Source of the DNA: Aeromonas schubertii
GTDB taxonomy: Bacteria; Pseudomonadota; Gammaproteobacteria; Enterobacterales; Aeromonadaceae
Assembly: GCF_000820105.1 (NCBI RefSeq)
Contig: NZ_CDDB01000033.1
Span: 22,819 to 86,818 of the forward strand
DNA: 64,000 nucleotides
Reading direction: 5' to 3'
Both the position numbers and the translations under genes were made by a program. Shown here in pieces: positions 24,574 through 34,381 of the stretch. The notes beneath the pieces were generated by a model. It worked only from the letters and a program-made list of their open reading frames with translations. It ran no database searches and had not been told where the DNA came from. The first letter of the stretch is position 1. Every line of letters begins with the position of its first letter.

Positions 24574-25767
24574 TTAGCTCAGTACGGCGGCGATGGCGTC
24601 GGCCACGTACTCCACATTAGCGCTGTTGAGCCCCGCCACACACATGCGTCCGGAGCGCACCAGATAGACGGCGTGCTCCTCGCGCAGGCGATCCACCTGC
24701 TCGGGGGTGAGCCCTGTGTAGCTGAACATGCCGCGCTGGCGAATGAAGTAGCCAAAATCGCGTCCCGGTACCCTGGCGCTGAGCACGCTGTAGAGCTTCT
24801 CGCGCATCCCCTTGATGCGGGTGCGCATCTCGGTCACCTCGTCCACCCAGAGGGCGTGCAGGTCGGGCTGGGTCATCACGGCCGCGGTGATCTGGCCACC
24901 GTGGGTGGGGGGGCTGGAGTAGTTGCGGCGCACGGTCGCCTTCATCTGGCCCAGCACCCGGGCGGCCTCGTCGCCATCCTGGCAGACCACAGACAGGCCG
25001 CCACAGCGCTCGCCGTAGAAGGAGAGGTTTTTGGAAAACGAGTTGCTGACGAAGAAGCTGACTCCGGCGTCGGCCATGGCGCGGATGGCGTAGGCGTCCT
25101 CCTCCAGACCATCACCGAAGCCCTGATAGGCGATGTCCATAAAGGGGATCAGGTTCTTCTCAACGATGAGGGCGATGACGCTGTCCCATTGCTCGCGAGT
25201 GAGATCCACCCCGGTCGGGTTGTGGCAACAGGGGTGCAACAACACTATGCTGCGCACCGGCAGGCTCTCCAGGCAGGCCAGCATGGCATCGAAGCGCACG
25301 CCACCGGTGTCGGCATCATAGTAGGGGTAGTCGTGCACCCTGATGCCGGCACCCTCGAACATGGCCTTGTGGTTGTCCCAGGTGGGATCGCTCACCCACA
25401 CCTCGGAGCCCGGGAAGTAGCGCTTGAGGAAGTCGGCACCGATCTTCAGGGCACCGGAGCCACCTATGGTCTGGATGGTTGCGATACGGCCGGCCTGGAC
25501 CGCCTCATGGTCAGCACCGAACAGCAGCTGCTGGACGGCGGTCCGGTAGTTGGCGGCCCCCTCCATCGGCAGGTAGGGGCGCGGGGTCGGAGCAGCGGCA
25601 CGCCGGGCCTCCGCCTGCTGCACCGAGGGGAGCAGAGGAATACGCCCCTGCTCGTCATAGTAGAGGCCAATACCGAGGTTGACCTTCTGCTCACGGGGGT
25701 CTTTGTGGAAGGTTTCGACCAGGGTCAGGATGGGATCGCCCGGGTAGGCATCGACGTGTTCAAACAT
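24574..25767 (-). CDS. tyrB: Aromatic amino acid aminotransferase
   Basis: A 397-residue PLP-dependent class I aminotransferase, the same length as E. coli TyrB. The start region [18 protein letters not shown], the [11 protein letters not shown] stretch, and the PLP lysine in [18 protein letters not shown] are typical of the AspC/TyrB group. It transfers the amino group between glutamate and 2-oxo acids of Tyr, Phe and Asp. ATG 25767 with AAGGA upstream was chosen; a 19-codon extension to 25824 does not match the family. AspC versus TyrB is not fully resolved by eye. Confidence 0.85.
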   Translation of the reverse strand: MFEHVDAYPGDPILTLVETFHKDPREQKVNLGIGLYYDEQGRIPLLPSVQQAEARRAAAPTPRPYLPMEGAANYRTAVQQLLFGADHEAVQAGRIATIQTIGGSGALKIGADFLKRYFPGSEVWVSDPTWDNHKAMFEGAGIRVHDYPYYDADTGGVRFDAMLACLESLPVRSIVLLHPCCHNPTGVDLTREQWDSVIALIVEKNLIPFMDIAYQGFGDGLEEDAYAIRAMADAGVSFFVSNSFSKNLSFYGERCGGLSVVCQDGDEAARVLGQMKATVRRNYSSPPTHGGQITAAVMTQPDLHALWVDEVTEMRTRIKGMREKLYSVLSARVPGRDFGYFIRQRGMFSYTGLTPEQVDRLREEHAVYLVRSGRMCVAGLNSANVEYVADAIAAVLS

Positions 25768-26006
25768 GGGGGGTCCTTGCTGTGGCTGTTCACTTCGCCG
25801 GCCTCCGGCCGGGGCTGACATCATGGCGTAATCCCGGGCCGGTCACAAGTCTGCCAATATCGCAGACCCGGCTCACACTCTTACTCCATAACAATCTGAT
25901 GATATTGATAAAAACAGGCATAATGAGATGACTCATGTATCCATAGACACGACACAACCTGTCTCTGCCCACTTCGGGCCGGCCAGCGAGAGGTAACCCT
26001 CCCCTT

Positions 26007-27641
26007 ATGACTCGACAAACGCACTTCCCTCGGTCTCCCTGGCAGGAGTGGCAAGGTCTGGGGGGATGGAACCTCTACTTCATGGGCAAGCTGGCGCTGC
26101 TCTGGGCCGGCTATCTCAACTACCACCCCCTGCCAAACCTGGTCTTTCTGGCCTTTCTGCTGCTGCCCCTGTCGAGACCGGCCTGGCGGAGGGTTCGCCA
26201 CTGGCTGGCGCTGCCTCTTGGCGTTGTCCTGCTCTACCACGACACCTGGTTGCCGGGCATCGACAGCATCATGAGTCAGGGGGGGCAGCTCTTTTCGTTC
26301 TCGTTTGCCTACCTGATGGAGCTGCTGGGGCGCTTCATCAACTGGGATATGGTGGGCATTGGGTTCGTCATGGGAGTGGCCTACCTCTTCCTGGCCCAAT
26401 GGTTGCGCTTTACCCCCTGGATTGTGCTGGCTCTGGGCTGGCTCTGGCTGGCGCCTCAACTTCCTACCCGGCCCGCGACCGGCAAGGTGGTGGCTCAGTC
26501 AGCCGACAAGGTTGAATCTACCGAGCAGCAGGGGATCAAACTGCAGGTCGACGAGAGTGCGCCCCCTACCAGCGAGAACCTCGGCGCCTATCTCAACAGC
26601 TTCTATGCGGAGGAGCAGGGGCGGCGGGTGACCTTTCCGACCAGCCTGCCGAGCGATGCCACCCCCTTCGACGTGCTCATCATCAACATCTGCTCCCTCG
26701 CCTGGAGCGATGTGGAGGCGAGCGATCTGACCACACATCCGGTCGGGCGCCACTTCGACATCTTCTTCAAGCACTTTAACTCCGCCACCTCCTACAGCGG
26801 ACCTGCCTCGATCCGTTTGTTGCGAGCCAGCTGTGGCCAACCTGCTCACTCGGATCTCTACGGCGCCGCTCCCCGCCAGTGCCTGCTGATGGAGAACCTG
26901 GCCGCTCTCGGATTCGAGCAGCAGGTGGCCATGGATCACTCGGGCGCCTTCGGCAACTACCTCAAGGAGCTGAGTGAGTATTCCGGGTTGCAGGTGACCC
27001 CCATGAAACGGGATGGCTTGCCCCATGACCTGACCTCGTTCGACGGTGAGCCCATCTATCGGGACGATGCCCTGTTCCAGCGCTGGCTGGATCAACGGGC
27101 CGGGAGCCAGGCCAAGCGCAATGTCACCTTCTTCAATCTGATCGCATTGCACGACGGCAATCGTTATGCAGCCAACCGTCAGCCGGCTCCCTACAAGGCC
27201 AGGCTCAAAAATATGCTCGATCAACTGGATCGTTTCCTGACGGCGCTGGAGCAGTCGGGACGCAAGGTGGTCGTGTTACTGGTGCCGGAGCACGGTGCCG
27301 CCCTGACCGGCGATCGGATGCAGATGTCGGGCCTGCGGGACATCCCCAGCCCCGCCATCACTCGGGTGCCCGTGGGTGTCGCCCTGATCGGGACCCGTGA
27401 ACGCCCCCAGGAGGTCCATTACGTCGACGCCCCGAGCAGCTACCTGGCCGTCTCGGAACTGGTCTCCCGTCTGGTGGGGGACAACTGGTTCGACAAGGAG
27501 AAGATCGACTGGAGCACCCTGCTGAAGGGGCTGCCAGAGACCCCCTGGGTTGCAGAGAACCAGGGGGCGACCGTGATCGAGTATCAGGATAAGAACTACA
27601 TCAAGCTCGGGAAGGGGGAGTGGGTCCCCTATCCCCGTTGA
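26007..27641 (+). CDS. bcsG: Cellulose phosphoethanolamine transferase BcsG
   Basis: A 544-residue inner-membrane enzyme that adds phosphoethanolamine to nascent cellulose in the periplasm. N-terminal membrane helices (about 25-150) precede a periplasmic alkaline-phosphatase-fold domain. The NICSLAWSD segment (Cys229) and NSATSYSGPAS (nucleophile probably Ser264) align with the zinc-ligand cysteine and catalytic serine regions of E. coli BcsG; VPEHGAAL provides further metal ligands. First gene of the cellulose cluster and 11 bases before bcsR. In E. coli bcsG is in a divergent bcsEFG operon, so its place here is different. Confidence 0.93.
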   Translation: MTRQTHFPRSPWQEWQGLGGWNLYFMGKLALLWAGYLNYHPLPNLVFLAFLLLPLSRPAWRRVRHWLALPLGVVLLYHDTWLPGIDSIMSQGGQLFSFSFAYLMELLGRFINWDMVGIGFVMGVAYLFLAQWLRFTPWIVLALGWLWLAPQLPTRPATGKVVAQSADKVESTEQQGIKLQVDESAPPTSENLGAYLNSFYAEEQGRRVTFPTSLPSDATPFDVLIINICSLAWSDVEASDLTTHPVGRHFDIFFKHFNSATSYSGPASIRLLRASCGQPAHSDLYGAAPRQCLLMENLAALGFEQQVAMDHSGAFGNYLKELSEYSGLQVTPMKRDGLPHDLTSFDGEPIYRDDALFQRWLDQRAGSQAKRNVTFFNLIALHDGNRYAANRQPAPYKARLKNMLDQLDRFLTALEQSGRKVVVLLVPEHGAALTGDRMQMSGLRDIPSPAITRVPVGVALIGTRERPQEVHYVDAPSSYLAVSELVSRLVGDNWFDKEKIDWSTLLKGLPETPWVAENQGATVIEYQDKNYIKLGKGEWVPYPR

Positions 27642-27652
27642 CGGAGGTCTCT

Positions 27653-27841
27653 ATGCAGGGGCGACCCCTCTCCCCCTTCGGCGTCACGGTCGAGGGGGAT
27701 CACATCACAGACATCGCCATCGTGCAGGAGGCCTTTGGCGTCTCTCTGGATTATCACGACGTGGCGCAGGAGGAGCGGCTCGAGGCCCTGCGGCGTCGCT
27801 ACCCCCTGCTGGGAGAGCTGGATATGAGGAATAGACGGTGA
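27653..27841 (+). CDS. bcsR: Cellulose biosynthesis protein BcsR
   Basis: A 62-residue cytosolic protein resembling BcsR: DIAIVQEAFGVSLDYHDVAQ followed by EERLEALRRRYPLLGEL matches the family core of about 40 residues. BcsR forms a complex with BcsQ that supports assembly of the synthase. GGAGG precedes ATG 27653. Its stop overlaps the GTG start of bcsQ by 3 bases (GTGA). Confidence 0.82.
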   Translation: MQGRPLSPFGVTVEGDHITDIAIVQEAFGVSLDYHDVAQEERLEALRRRYPLLGELDMRNRR

Positions 27842-28497
27842 TCACCATTGCCCTCAATGGCCTGCGTGGCGGAGTGGGAACCAGCGCGACCGTGGCCGGG
27901 ATCGCCCATGCGGCCTGGCAGGCCGGGCGCCGTGTGCTGGCCCTGGGCCTGTGCCCGAATAATCAGCTGGCGCTGCATTTTGGTCTCTCCATCGACACCG
28001 CCGGGTGGTGCTCGCTCGCCGACCCGGCCAGCCAGTGGCAACAGGCGTTGCACACCTGGCAACCCGGACTGGACCTGCTGCCCCGCGGTCAGGGGGGCGA
28101 GCAGGGCTCACCGGCCTGGCTCTCGGCCATCTCGGGCTATGACCTGTTGCTGCTCGACTTGCCGGTGGGGGGCGTGGCGGCGGCGGATCGCCGACTGACC
28201 CTGGTCCACGGGGATGCCAACTGCCATGTGCGCCTGTTTCAGCATCAGTTTGAGGCGACGGAACGCCTGCTGGTCACCCAGTTCGACAGTAGCCGGGCCC
28301 TGCAGCAGGAGCTGATGGAGCTGTGGCAACAGGCGAAGCTGCCCCTGCTCAACATGCGGCTACACCGGGATGAGGCGATGGCCGAGGCGATGGCGCTCAA
28401 GCTGCCGGTGGGGGAGCATGCCCCGGATAGCCTGGTGAACCGGGAGCTGACGGCGCTGGCACAGTGGTGCCTGAGCCCCGAGGGGGCACAGTGCTGA
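27838..28497 (+). CDS. bcsQ: Cellulose biosynthesis ATPase-like protein BcsQ
   Basis: A 219-residue MinD/ParA-like protein (YhjQ type). The P-loop is GLRGGVGTSATVAG. It lacks the lysines of a canonical deviant Walker A motif, as does the E. coli BcsQ that I recall (RGGVGTT), so this is a family trait and not decay. It helps localise the synthase. The start is GTG at 27838, overlapping the bcsR stop. It is shorter than E. coli BcsQ (about 250). Confidence 0.87.
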   Translation: MITIALNGLRGGVGTSATVAGIAHAAWQAGRRVLALGLCPNNQLALHFGLSIDTAGWCSLADPASQWQQALHTWQPGLDLLPRGQGGEQGSPAWLSAISGYDLLLLDLPVGGVAAADRRLTLVHGDANCHVRLFQHQFEATERLLVTQFDSSRALQQELMELWQQAKLPLLNMRLHRDEAMAEAMALKLPVGEHAPDSLVNRELTALAQWCLSPEGAQC

Positions 28498-31058
28498 GGC
28501 TGCTGTTTCGGCCCCATGCCCTGCTCTGGTGCCGGCAGCGTTACCGGCATGGGCGGGTGCAGGGGGCCTCGCGCAGCTGGAGCCTGCTGCTCACCCTGCT
28601 CGGGCTGCTCGCCTGGAGCCTGTTTCCCCTTGAGCGCCCCGGTTGGCAGTGGCTGCGCCGGCACCGAACGGCTCTCTTTCCCCAACTCGGTCGCCCCCGC
28701 TCGGGGGATCCCCTGCGCGCCCTGATCCAGCTCTGCTGGCTGCTGGTGCGCCGCCCCATTTCCCGTCCACTGCGTTGGCCGTCATCGTGGCAGCGGGCCT
28801 GGCAGGCATTCACCGGCGCATTGGGTCGCTATCTGGCCCGCTTCGAGCGCAAGGGGGTCTCGGCCGCCGTGGAGGGGCCCAGGGTCGCCCGCTGGAAGGC
28901 CGGCTTTTTCTGCACCGTGGCCGGGCTGCTCAGCCTGCTCTGCATCACCCAACCCTTCGATGCCCTGGCCCAGCTGGTGTTCGTGCTGTCGCTGGCGACC
29001 ATGGCCCTGGTGTTGCGGGCCATTCCCGGTCGCTACCCCATGCTGATGCTGATGATCCTCTCTATCATCATCTCCTGCCGCTACATCTGGTGGCGCTATA
29101 CCTCGACCCTGGACTGGCTCGACCCGGTCAGCCTGATGTGTGGCTTGCTGCTGCTCTTCGCCGAGACCTACGCCTGGGTGGTGCTGCTGCTTGGCTACTG
29201 GCAGACCGCCTGGCCCCTGCACCGGCCGCCCGCGCCCTTGCCACAGGATCAGAGTCTGTGGCCCTCGGTGGATCTGATGATCCCCACCTATAACGAGGAC
29301 CTCGCCATCGTGAAGGGGACCGTCTACGGGGCGTTGGCGCTGGACTGGCCCAGGGATAAGCTCACCATCTGGCTGCTCGACGACGGGGATCGCCCGGCGT
29401 TTCGCGACTTCGCCGAGGAGGCGGGGATCCGTTATGTGGCGCGCCCCACCCATGAGCACGCCAAGGCGGGCAACATCAACCACGCCCTCAAGCAGGCGAG
29501 CGGGGATCTGGTGGCCATCTTCGACTGCGACCACCTGCCGACCCGCTCCTTCCTGCAGATGACGGTGGGGTGGTTCTTCAAGGACCCCTCCCTGGCCCTG
29601 GTGCAGACGCCCCACCACTTCTTCTCGGCCGACCCGTTCGAGCGCAATCTGAGCCGTTTTCGCAAGATGCCCAACGAGGGGGCGCTCTTCTACGGCCTCA
29701 TTCAGGATGGCAACGACACCTGGGATGCCAGCTTCTTCTGCGGATCCTGTGCCGTTATCAAACGCTCGGCGCTGGACGAGATCGGCGGCATCGCGGTGGA
29801 GACGGTGACCGAGGATGCCCACACCTCCCTGCGGCTGCACCGTCTCGGCTATACCTCGGCCTATATCCGCATCCCCCAGGCGGCGGGGCTCGCCACCGAG
29901 AGTCTGTCGGCCCACATCGGCCAGCGCATCCGCTGGGCGCGCGGCATGGTACAGATACTGCGTCTGGATAACCCCTTGTTTGGCAAGGGGCTTAACCTGG
30001 GGCAACGGCTCTGTTATTTCAACGCCATGCTCCACTTCATGTCGGGGATCCCGCGCCTCATCTTCCTGACGGCACCGCTGGCGTTCCTCATCCTGCACGC
30101 CTACATCATCTATGCACCGGCCGGGGCCATCGCCCTCTACATGCTGCCGCACATCTTCCACAGTGCCCTCACCAACTCCCGGTTGCAGGGCAAGGTACGC
30201 CACTCCTTCTGGGGAGAGGTGTACGAGACGGTTCTGGCCTGGTATATCGCCCGTCCCACCACGGTCGCCCTGTTCGCCCCCCACAAGGGGAAGTTCAACG
30301 TGACCGCCAAGGGGGGGATGACCGACGAGGTCTACCTGGACCTGGAGGTCTCTCGTCCCTACCTGCTGCTGGTGCTGCTCAACCTCTGCGGCCTCGGCTT
30401 TGGGGTCTGGCGTATCGCCACCGGTCTGCCCGGCGAGATACCGACCCTGCTCCTTGGCATGCTCTGGGTGCTCTACAACATGACCATACTGGGCGGCGCG
30501 TTGGCGGTGGCCTTCGAGTCGCGTCAGGTGCGGGCCAATCCCAGGGTCGAGATGGCGATGCCGGCGGCGATCCGGCTGGCGAGCGGACACCTCTATCCCT
30601 GCGTCCTGAAGGATTATTCCAACGGTGGGGTCGGTCTGGAGCTGGAGCACGAGCTTGTTCTGGACGGTCGTGAAGCGGTGTGGCTGCTGCTGCGAAACGG
30701 CCTGCGCGAGTCGCTCTTTGCCGCCCGGGTGCGCCGGGTGATGGGGAAAAAGTTGGGGCTGGAGCTGGCCCCCATGACCCGGGAGCAGCATATAGCCTTT
30801 ATCCAGTGCACCTTTGCCCGTGCCGATACCTGGTCACTCTGGCAGGAGCGACTCGGCCGGGATCGCCCCCTGCACAGCCTGATCGACATTACCCGGCTCG
30901 GGTGGAGTGCCTACTGGCGCCTGCTGCGCAGCAGCTTCCTGGCCCCCTTCTGCATCGCCAGCGAAAAACTGGTTCGCTGGCTATTTTCCTTCTTGCCCCG
31001 TCGCGTCTCGCCGGATTTCCGGTCTCAGGCTCCGACCCTTGAAACAGTGAAAGGATGA
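28491..31058 (+). CDS. bcsA: Cellulose synthase catalytic subunit BcsA
   Basis: An 855-residue multi-spanning glycosyltransferase that polymerises glucose from UDP-glucose and threads the chain across the inner membrane. Family 2 motifs are all visible: LLDDGD, FDCDHLPTRSF, VTEDAHTS and QRIRWARG. The C-terminal PilZ domain has the c-di-GMP signature RANPR (RxxxR) and DYSNGG (DxSxxG), so c-di-GMP activation is expected. The GTG at 28491 with AGGGGG upstream gives a 7-base overlap with bcsQ; an ATG at 28464 is the alternative. Confidence 0.94.
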   Translation: MLRLLFRPHALLWCRQRYRHGRVQGASRSWSLLLTLLGLLAWSLFPLERPGWQWLRRHRTALFPQLGRPRSGDPLRALIQLCWLLVRRPISRPLRWPSSWQRAWQAFTGALGRYLARFERKGVSAAVEGPRVARWKAGFFCTVAGLLSLLCITQPFDALAQLVFVLSLATMALVLRAIPGRYPMLMLMILSIIISCRYIWWRYTSTLDWLDPVSLMCGLLLLFAETYAWVVLLLGYWQTAWPLHRPPAPLPQDQSLWPSVDLMIPTYNEDLAIVKGTVYGALALDWPRDKLTIWLLDDGDRPAFRDFAEEAGIRYVARPTHEHAKAGNINHALKQASGDLVAIFDCDHLPTRSFLQMTVGWFFKDPSLALVQTPHHFFSADPFERNLSRFRKMPNEGALFYGLIQDGNDTWDASFFCGSCAVIKRSALDEIGGIAVETVTEDAHTSLRLHRLGYTSAYIRIPQAAGLATESLSAHIGQRIRWARGMVQILRLDNPLFGKGLNLGQRLCYFNAMLHFMSGIPRLIFLTAPLAFLILHAYIIYAPAGAIALYMLPHIFHSALTNSRLQGKVRHSFWGEVYETVLAWYIARPTTVALFAPHKGKFNVTAKGGMTDEVYLDLEVSRPYLLLVLLNLCGLGFGVWRIATGLPGEIPTLLLGMLWVLYNMTILGGALAVAFESRQVRANPRVEMAMPAAIRLASGHLYPCVLKDYSNGGVGLELEHELVLDGREAVWLLLRNGLRESLFAARVRRVMGKKLGLELAPMTREQHIAFIQCTFARADTWSLWQERLGRDRPLHSLIDITRLGWSAYWRLLRSSFLAPFCIASEKLVRWLFSFLPRRVSPDFRSQAPTLETVKG

Positions 31059-33280
31059 TGAACCGACAAGCCTATCTCCTCCCGCTACTGCTGCTCATGC
31101 ACGGGCCGGCCCGGGCCGACGCCATCGGTCCACAGGCCCAGGTGCCGCCACCGGTAGAGCAACGGGAGCTGACCCTGAAGCAGATCGCCGCAACCCCGGG
31201 AACCCTCTCCCTGTTGGGTACGCGGCCCGACGGGCTGGCCGATTTCACCGTACGCCGGGATCAGGTGGTGACCGGTGCCACGCTGGATCTCGATTACACC
31301 CCCTCTCCCTCGCTGCTCCCCCTGCTCTCCCAGGTCAAGGTCTACCTGAATGACGAGCTGATGGGGGTCACCCCCCTGATGAAGGAGCAGCTGGGGCAGC
31401 GCAGTCATGCGCGGATCCCGCTCGATCCCCGTTATGCCAAGGATTTCAACCGTCTCCGTTTTGACTTTATCGGTCACTACCAGAAGGTGTGCGAGAACCC
31501 GGCGAGCAGCGCCCTCTGGCTCAACGTCAACCGGGACAGCAAGTTGAGCCTCACCCTGCAGACCCTGCCGGTGCGCAACGAGCTCTCCTTCTTTCCCATG
31601 CCCTTCCTCGATACCCGGGATCAGGGCAAGTTGGTGCTCCCCATGGTCTTCAGCGGTGCCGTGCCCCTCATCGAGCAGCAGGCGGCCGGGGTGCTGGCCT
31701 CCTGGTTTGGTACCCGGGCCGACTGGCGTGGCCAGCACTTTCCGGTGCTGATCGACCAATTGCCCGAGCGAAACGGGGTCATCTTCGCCACCAACGAGCA
31801 GCGCCCCCCCTTTCTGGCCGACTACCCCAAGGTGGATGGGCCCACCATCGACATGATCAGCTCGCCGGATAACCCCTATGTGAAGCTGTTGCTGGTGCTC
31901 GGGCGCCACGGAGAGGATCTGCTCACCGCCAGCCGGGCCATCGCCCAGGGCAATGTGCTGCTGCGCGGCCAGAGCGTGCGGGTCGACGACCTGACTCCCC
32001 TGGCGCCGCGTCAGCCCTACGATGCGCCCAACTGGCTCAGGCTGGATCGTCCGGTCCGTTTCGGCGAGCTGGTCGAATATGAGGGGCAGTTGCAGGCGAG
32101 CGGGGCACAGCCCTGGCCCCTCGCGTTGACCCTGCGCCTGCCACCGGACCTCTATCTGCTCGCGAGCCGTGGCATCAAGATGGATCTGCGCTACCACAAC
32201 ACGGCCCCCCTCAGTCGGGATGGCTCGCGGCTGGATCTGGCGGTCAACGATCAGTTCATCCGCTCCTATGCCCTCGAGCCCGAGGCGCTCAAGGGGGAGC
32301 AGATGCTGACCCTGCCCCTCTGGCTGGCCGGAGACGATGATGCCCGAGCCCTGCGCATGCCGGGTCTTAAGGTGGCCCAGCCCAACCGGCTCAACTTCGT
32401 GTTTCAATACGCCGATCGTGTCATCGGGGGTAACTCGGACGGCCGCTGCGACACCATAGTGCCGCCCCCCCAGCGGGTGCGGATCGACGAGGGCTCGACC
32501 CTGGATCTCACCGGCTATCGCCACTTCATCGAGATGCCCAACCTCAAGGTGTTTGCCGGGGCCGGCTTCCCCTTCAGCCGTCTGGCCGATCTCTCCGAGA
32601 GCCAGATCCTGATGCCGGCCAGACCCCTGCCGGGGCAGATCACTACTCTGCTCGATATCCTGGGGGCCATCGGCGCCGAGACCGGGTATCCGGCGCTCTC
32701 GGTGCGCCTGGTGGATGACTGGGAGCAGGCCAGGGAGGCAGATCTCGATACCCTGCTCATCGGTGCCCTGCCCGGGGAGCTGGGTGACGATGCCGAGCCC
32801 AATGCCCTGCTGGCGGCGGGCAAGAGCTGGGTCAACCAGCCGCGTCGCCCCTCACAGGGGGATCTGCTGGCCTCTCTCGAGGATCGTCAACCGGAGGCCA
32901 GGATCGCCATGAGCGGTAACGGCGCCATCGCCGCCATACTGGGGCTGCAGTCGCCGCGCCACGAGCAGCGCAGTCTGGTGGCCCTGCTGGCGGGAGGAGA
33001 GGCCGGGGTCGAGCTGCTCAACAAGGCCCTGCAGGATCCCACCCAGCGCAACAAGATAGGGGGCTCTGTGGCCATCATCCGGGAGTCGGGCGTCAGCAGC
33101 CTGACCGTGGGCGAGCGCTACGAGGTGGGTTATATCCCCTGGTGGGAGCGCCTGTGGCACTTCTTTGCCAATCACCCCCTGCGCCTGGCCGGTCTGAGCC
33201 TGGTCTGCATGCTGCTGCTGGGTTGGGGCCTGAGACTGCTGCTGGCCGGTGTCAGCCGCCGCCGCCTGAAGGAAGAGTAA
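31055..33280 (+). CDS. bcsB: Cellulose synthase regulatory subunit BcsB
   Basis: A 741-residue periplasmic partner of BcsA with a signal peptide (LLPLLLLMHGPARADA) and a C-terminal membrane anchor (LAGLSLVCMLLLGWGLRLLL) that packs against BcsA. Between them lie the alternating carbohydrate-binding and flavodoxin-like domains (e.g. VTGATLDLDYTPSPSLLP, GRCDTIVPPPQRVRID). It guides the glucan through the periplasm. The start ATGATG overlaps the bcsA stop by 4 bases. Confidence 0.93.
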   Translation: MMNRQAYLLPLLLLMHGPARADAIGPQAQVPPPVEQRELTLKQIAATPGTLSLLGTRPDGLADFTVRRDQVVTGATLDLDYTPSPSLLPLLSQVKVYLNDELMGVTPLMKEQLGQRSHARIPLDPRYAKDFNRLRFDFIGHYQKVCENPASSALWLNVNRDSKLSLTLQTLPVRNELSFFPMPFLDTRDQGKLVLPMVFSGAVPLIEQQAAGVLASWFGTRADWRGQHFPVLIDQLPERNGVIFATNEQRPPFLADYPKVDGPTIDMISSPDNPYVKLLLVLGRHGEDLLTASRAIAQGNVLLRGQSVRVDDLTPLAPRQPYDAPNWLRLDRPVRFGELVEYEGQLQASGAQPWPLALTLRLPPDLYLLASRGIKMDLRYHNTAPLSRDGSRLDLAVNDQFIRSYALEPEALKGEQMLTLPLWLAGDDDARALRMPGLKVAQPNRLNFVFQYADRVIGGNSDGRCDTIVPPPQRVRIDEGSTLDLTGYRHFIEMPNLKVFAGAGFPFSRLADLSESQILMPARPLPGQITTLLDILGAIGAETGYPALSVRLVDDWEQAREADLDTLLIGALPGELGDDAEPNALLAAGKSWVNQPRRPSQGDLLASLEDRQPEARIAMSGNGAIAAILGLQSPRHEQRSLVALLAGGEAGVELLNKALQDPTQRNKIGGSVAIIRESGVSSLTVGERYEVGYIPWWERLWHFFANHPLRLAGLSLVCMLLLGWGLRLLLAGVSRRRLKEE

Positions 33281-33283
33281 GGG

Positions 33284-34381
33284 ATGAGTGCGATGAGACG
33301 AATCTGTAGTGCCCTGCTGCTGTGGGGCCTTGCCATGATGCCCGCCTGGGGCGCCTGCGACTGGCCAGAGTGGGAGCACTTCAAGGCCAGCTATCTGGAG
33401 GAGGGGCGGGTGATCGATCCCTCCGACCCGCGCCGTATCACCACCTCGGAGGGGCAGAGTTACGCCCTCTTCTTCGCCCTGGTCAACGACGACAGGGAGA
33501 CCTTCGCCCGATTGCTGGAGTGGACAGAGCTGCAATTGGCCAGGGGGGATTTGACCGGTTTCCTGCCCGCCTGGCTCTGGGGCAAGCGGGAGGATGGCAG
33601 CCTGGGGGTGCTCGACGCCAACAGCGCCTCCGACTCGGATCTCTGGATCGCCTACAGCCTGATCGAGGCGGGGCGCCTCTGGAATAACCACAGCTACTCC
33701 TCCATCGGTACCATGCTACTCAGGCGCATCGCCCGGGAGGAGGTGGCTACCCTGCCGGGTCTGGGTCCCGTGCTGTTGCCTGGTCCCACCGGCTTTAATC
33801 AGGGAGAGCGCTGGACCCTCAACCCCAGCTATCTGCCCCCCCAGTTGCTGGCCCGTTTCGCCTCCTTCCAGGGGCCCTGGCAGGGGCTGCGCGAGACCCT
33901 GCCCGCCCTCCTCACCGGCAGTGCCCCGCAGGGCTTCGCCCCTGACTGGGTCGATTGGGTAGCGGGTCACTGGCAGGCCAGCGAGGGCAAGGGTGGCATG
34001 GGCAGCTATGACGCCATCCGCGTCTATCTATGGCTTGGCATGCTGGCCGCAGACGACCCCGCCCGCGCCGCCCTGGTGGCGCATTTTTCCCCCATGCTGC
34101 AGGCCATTGATTCGACCGGCACGCCGGAGCGAGTCGAGGTGCAAAGCGGCAAGGTCGTGAGCCGGGGCGGGAGCGGATTCGCCGCCGCCCTGCTGCCCCT
34201 GGCCCGGGGCACCCCGGGTGCCGAGGCTCTGCGTGCCCGGGCGACCCGTGAGTCGAGCCGGAGCGATGCTTACTACGGCAGCGTGCTCACCCTGTTTGGG
34301 CTGGGTTGGGATCAGGGGCGTTATCGCTTCGCGGCGGACGGCACCCTGCAACCGGCGTGGAGCGGCACATGTCAGCCCTGA
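33284..34381 (+). CDS. bcsZ: Periplasmic endo-1,4-beta-glucanase BcsZ
   Basis: A 365-residue GH8 cellulase with a signal peptide (cleavage near AWG/ACD). The catalytic acid is Glu56 in TTSEGQSYAL and the family aspartate is Asp117 in DANSASDSDLWIAY; these align with E55 and D116 of E. coli BcsZ by pattern. It trims cellulose in the periplasm and influences export. Only 3 bases separate it from bcsB, and it overlaps bcsC by 13 bases. Confidence 0.93.
   Translation: MSAMRRICSALLLWGLAMMPAWGACDWPEWEHFKASYLEEGRVIDPSDPRRITTSEGQSYALFFALVNDDRETFARLLEWTELQLARGDLTGFLPAWLWGKREDGSLGVLDANSASDSDLWIAYSLIEAGRLWNNHSYSSIGTMLLRRIAREEVATLPGLGPVLLPGPTGFNQGERWTLNPSYLPPQLLARFASFQGPWQGLRETLPALLTGSAPQGFAPDWVDWVAGHWQASEGKGGMGSYDAIRVYLWLGMLAADDPARAALVAHFSPMLQAIDSTGTPERVEVQSGKVVSRGGSGFAAALLPLARGTPGAEALRARATRESSRSDAYYGSVLTLFGLGWDQGRYRFAADGTLQPAWSGTCQP

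Noticed and set aside
27838-28497. BcsQ P-loop lacks both lysines, possible pseudogene
   Set aside because: The same change is found in E. coli BcsQ as I recall it, the frame is intact, and it is translationally coupled to its neighbours.
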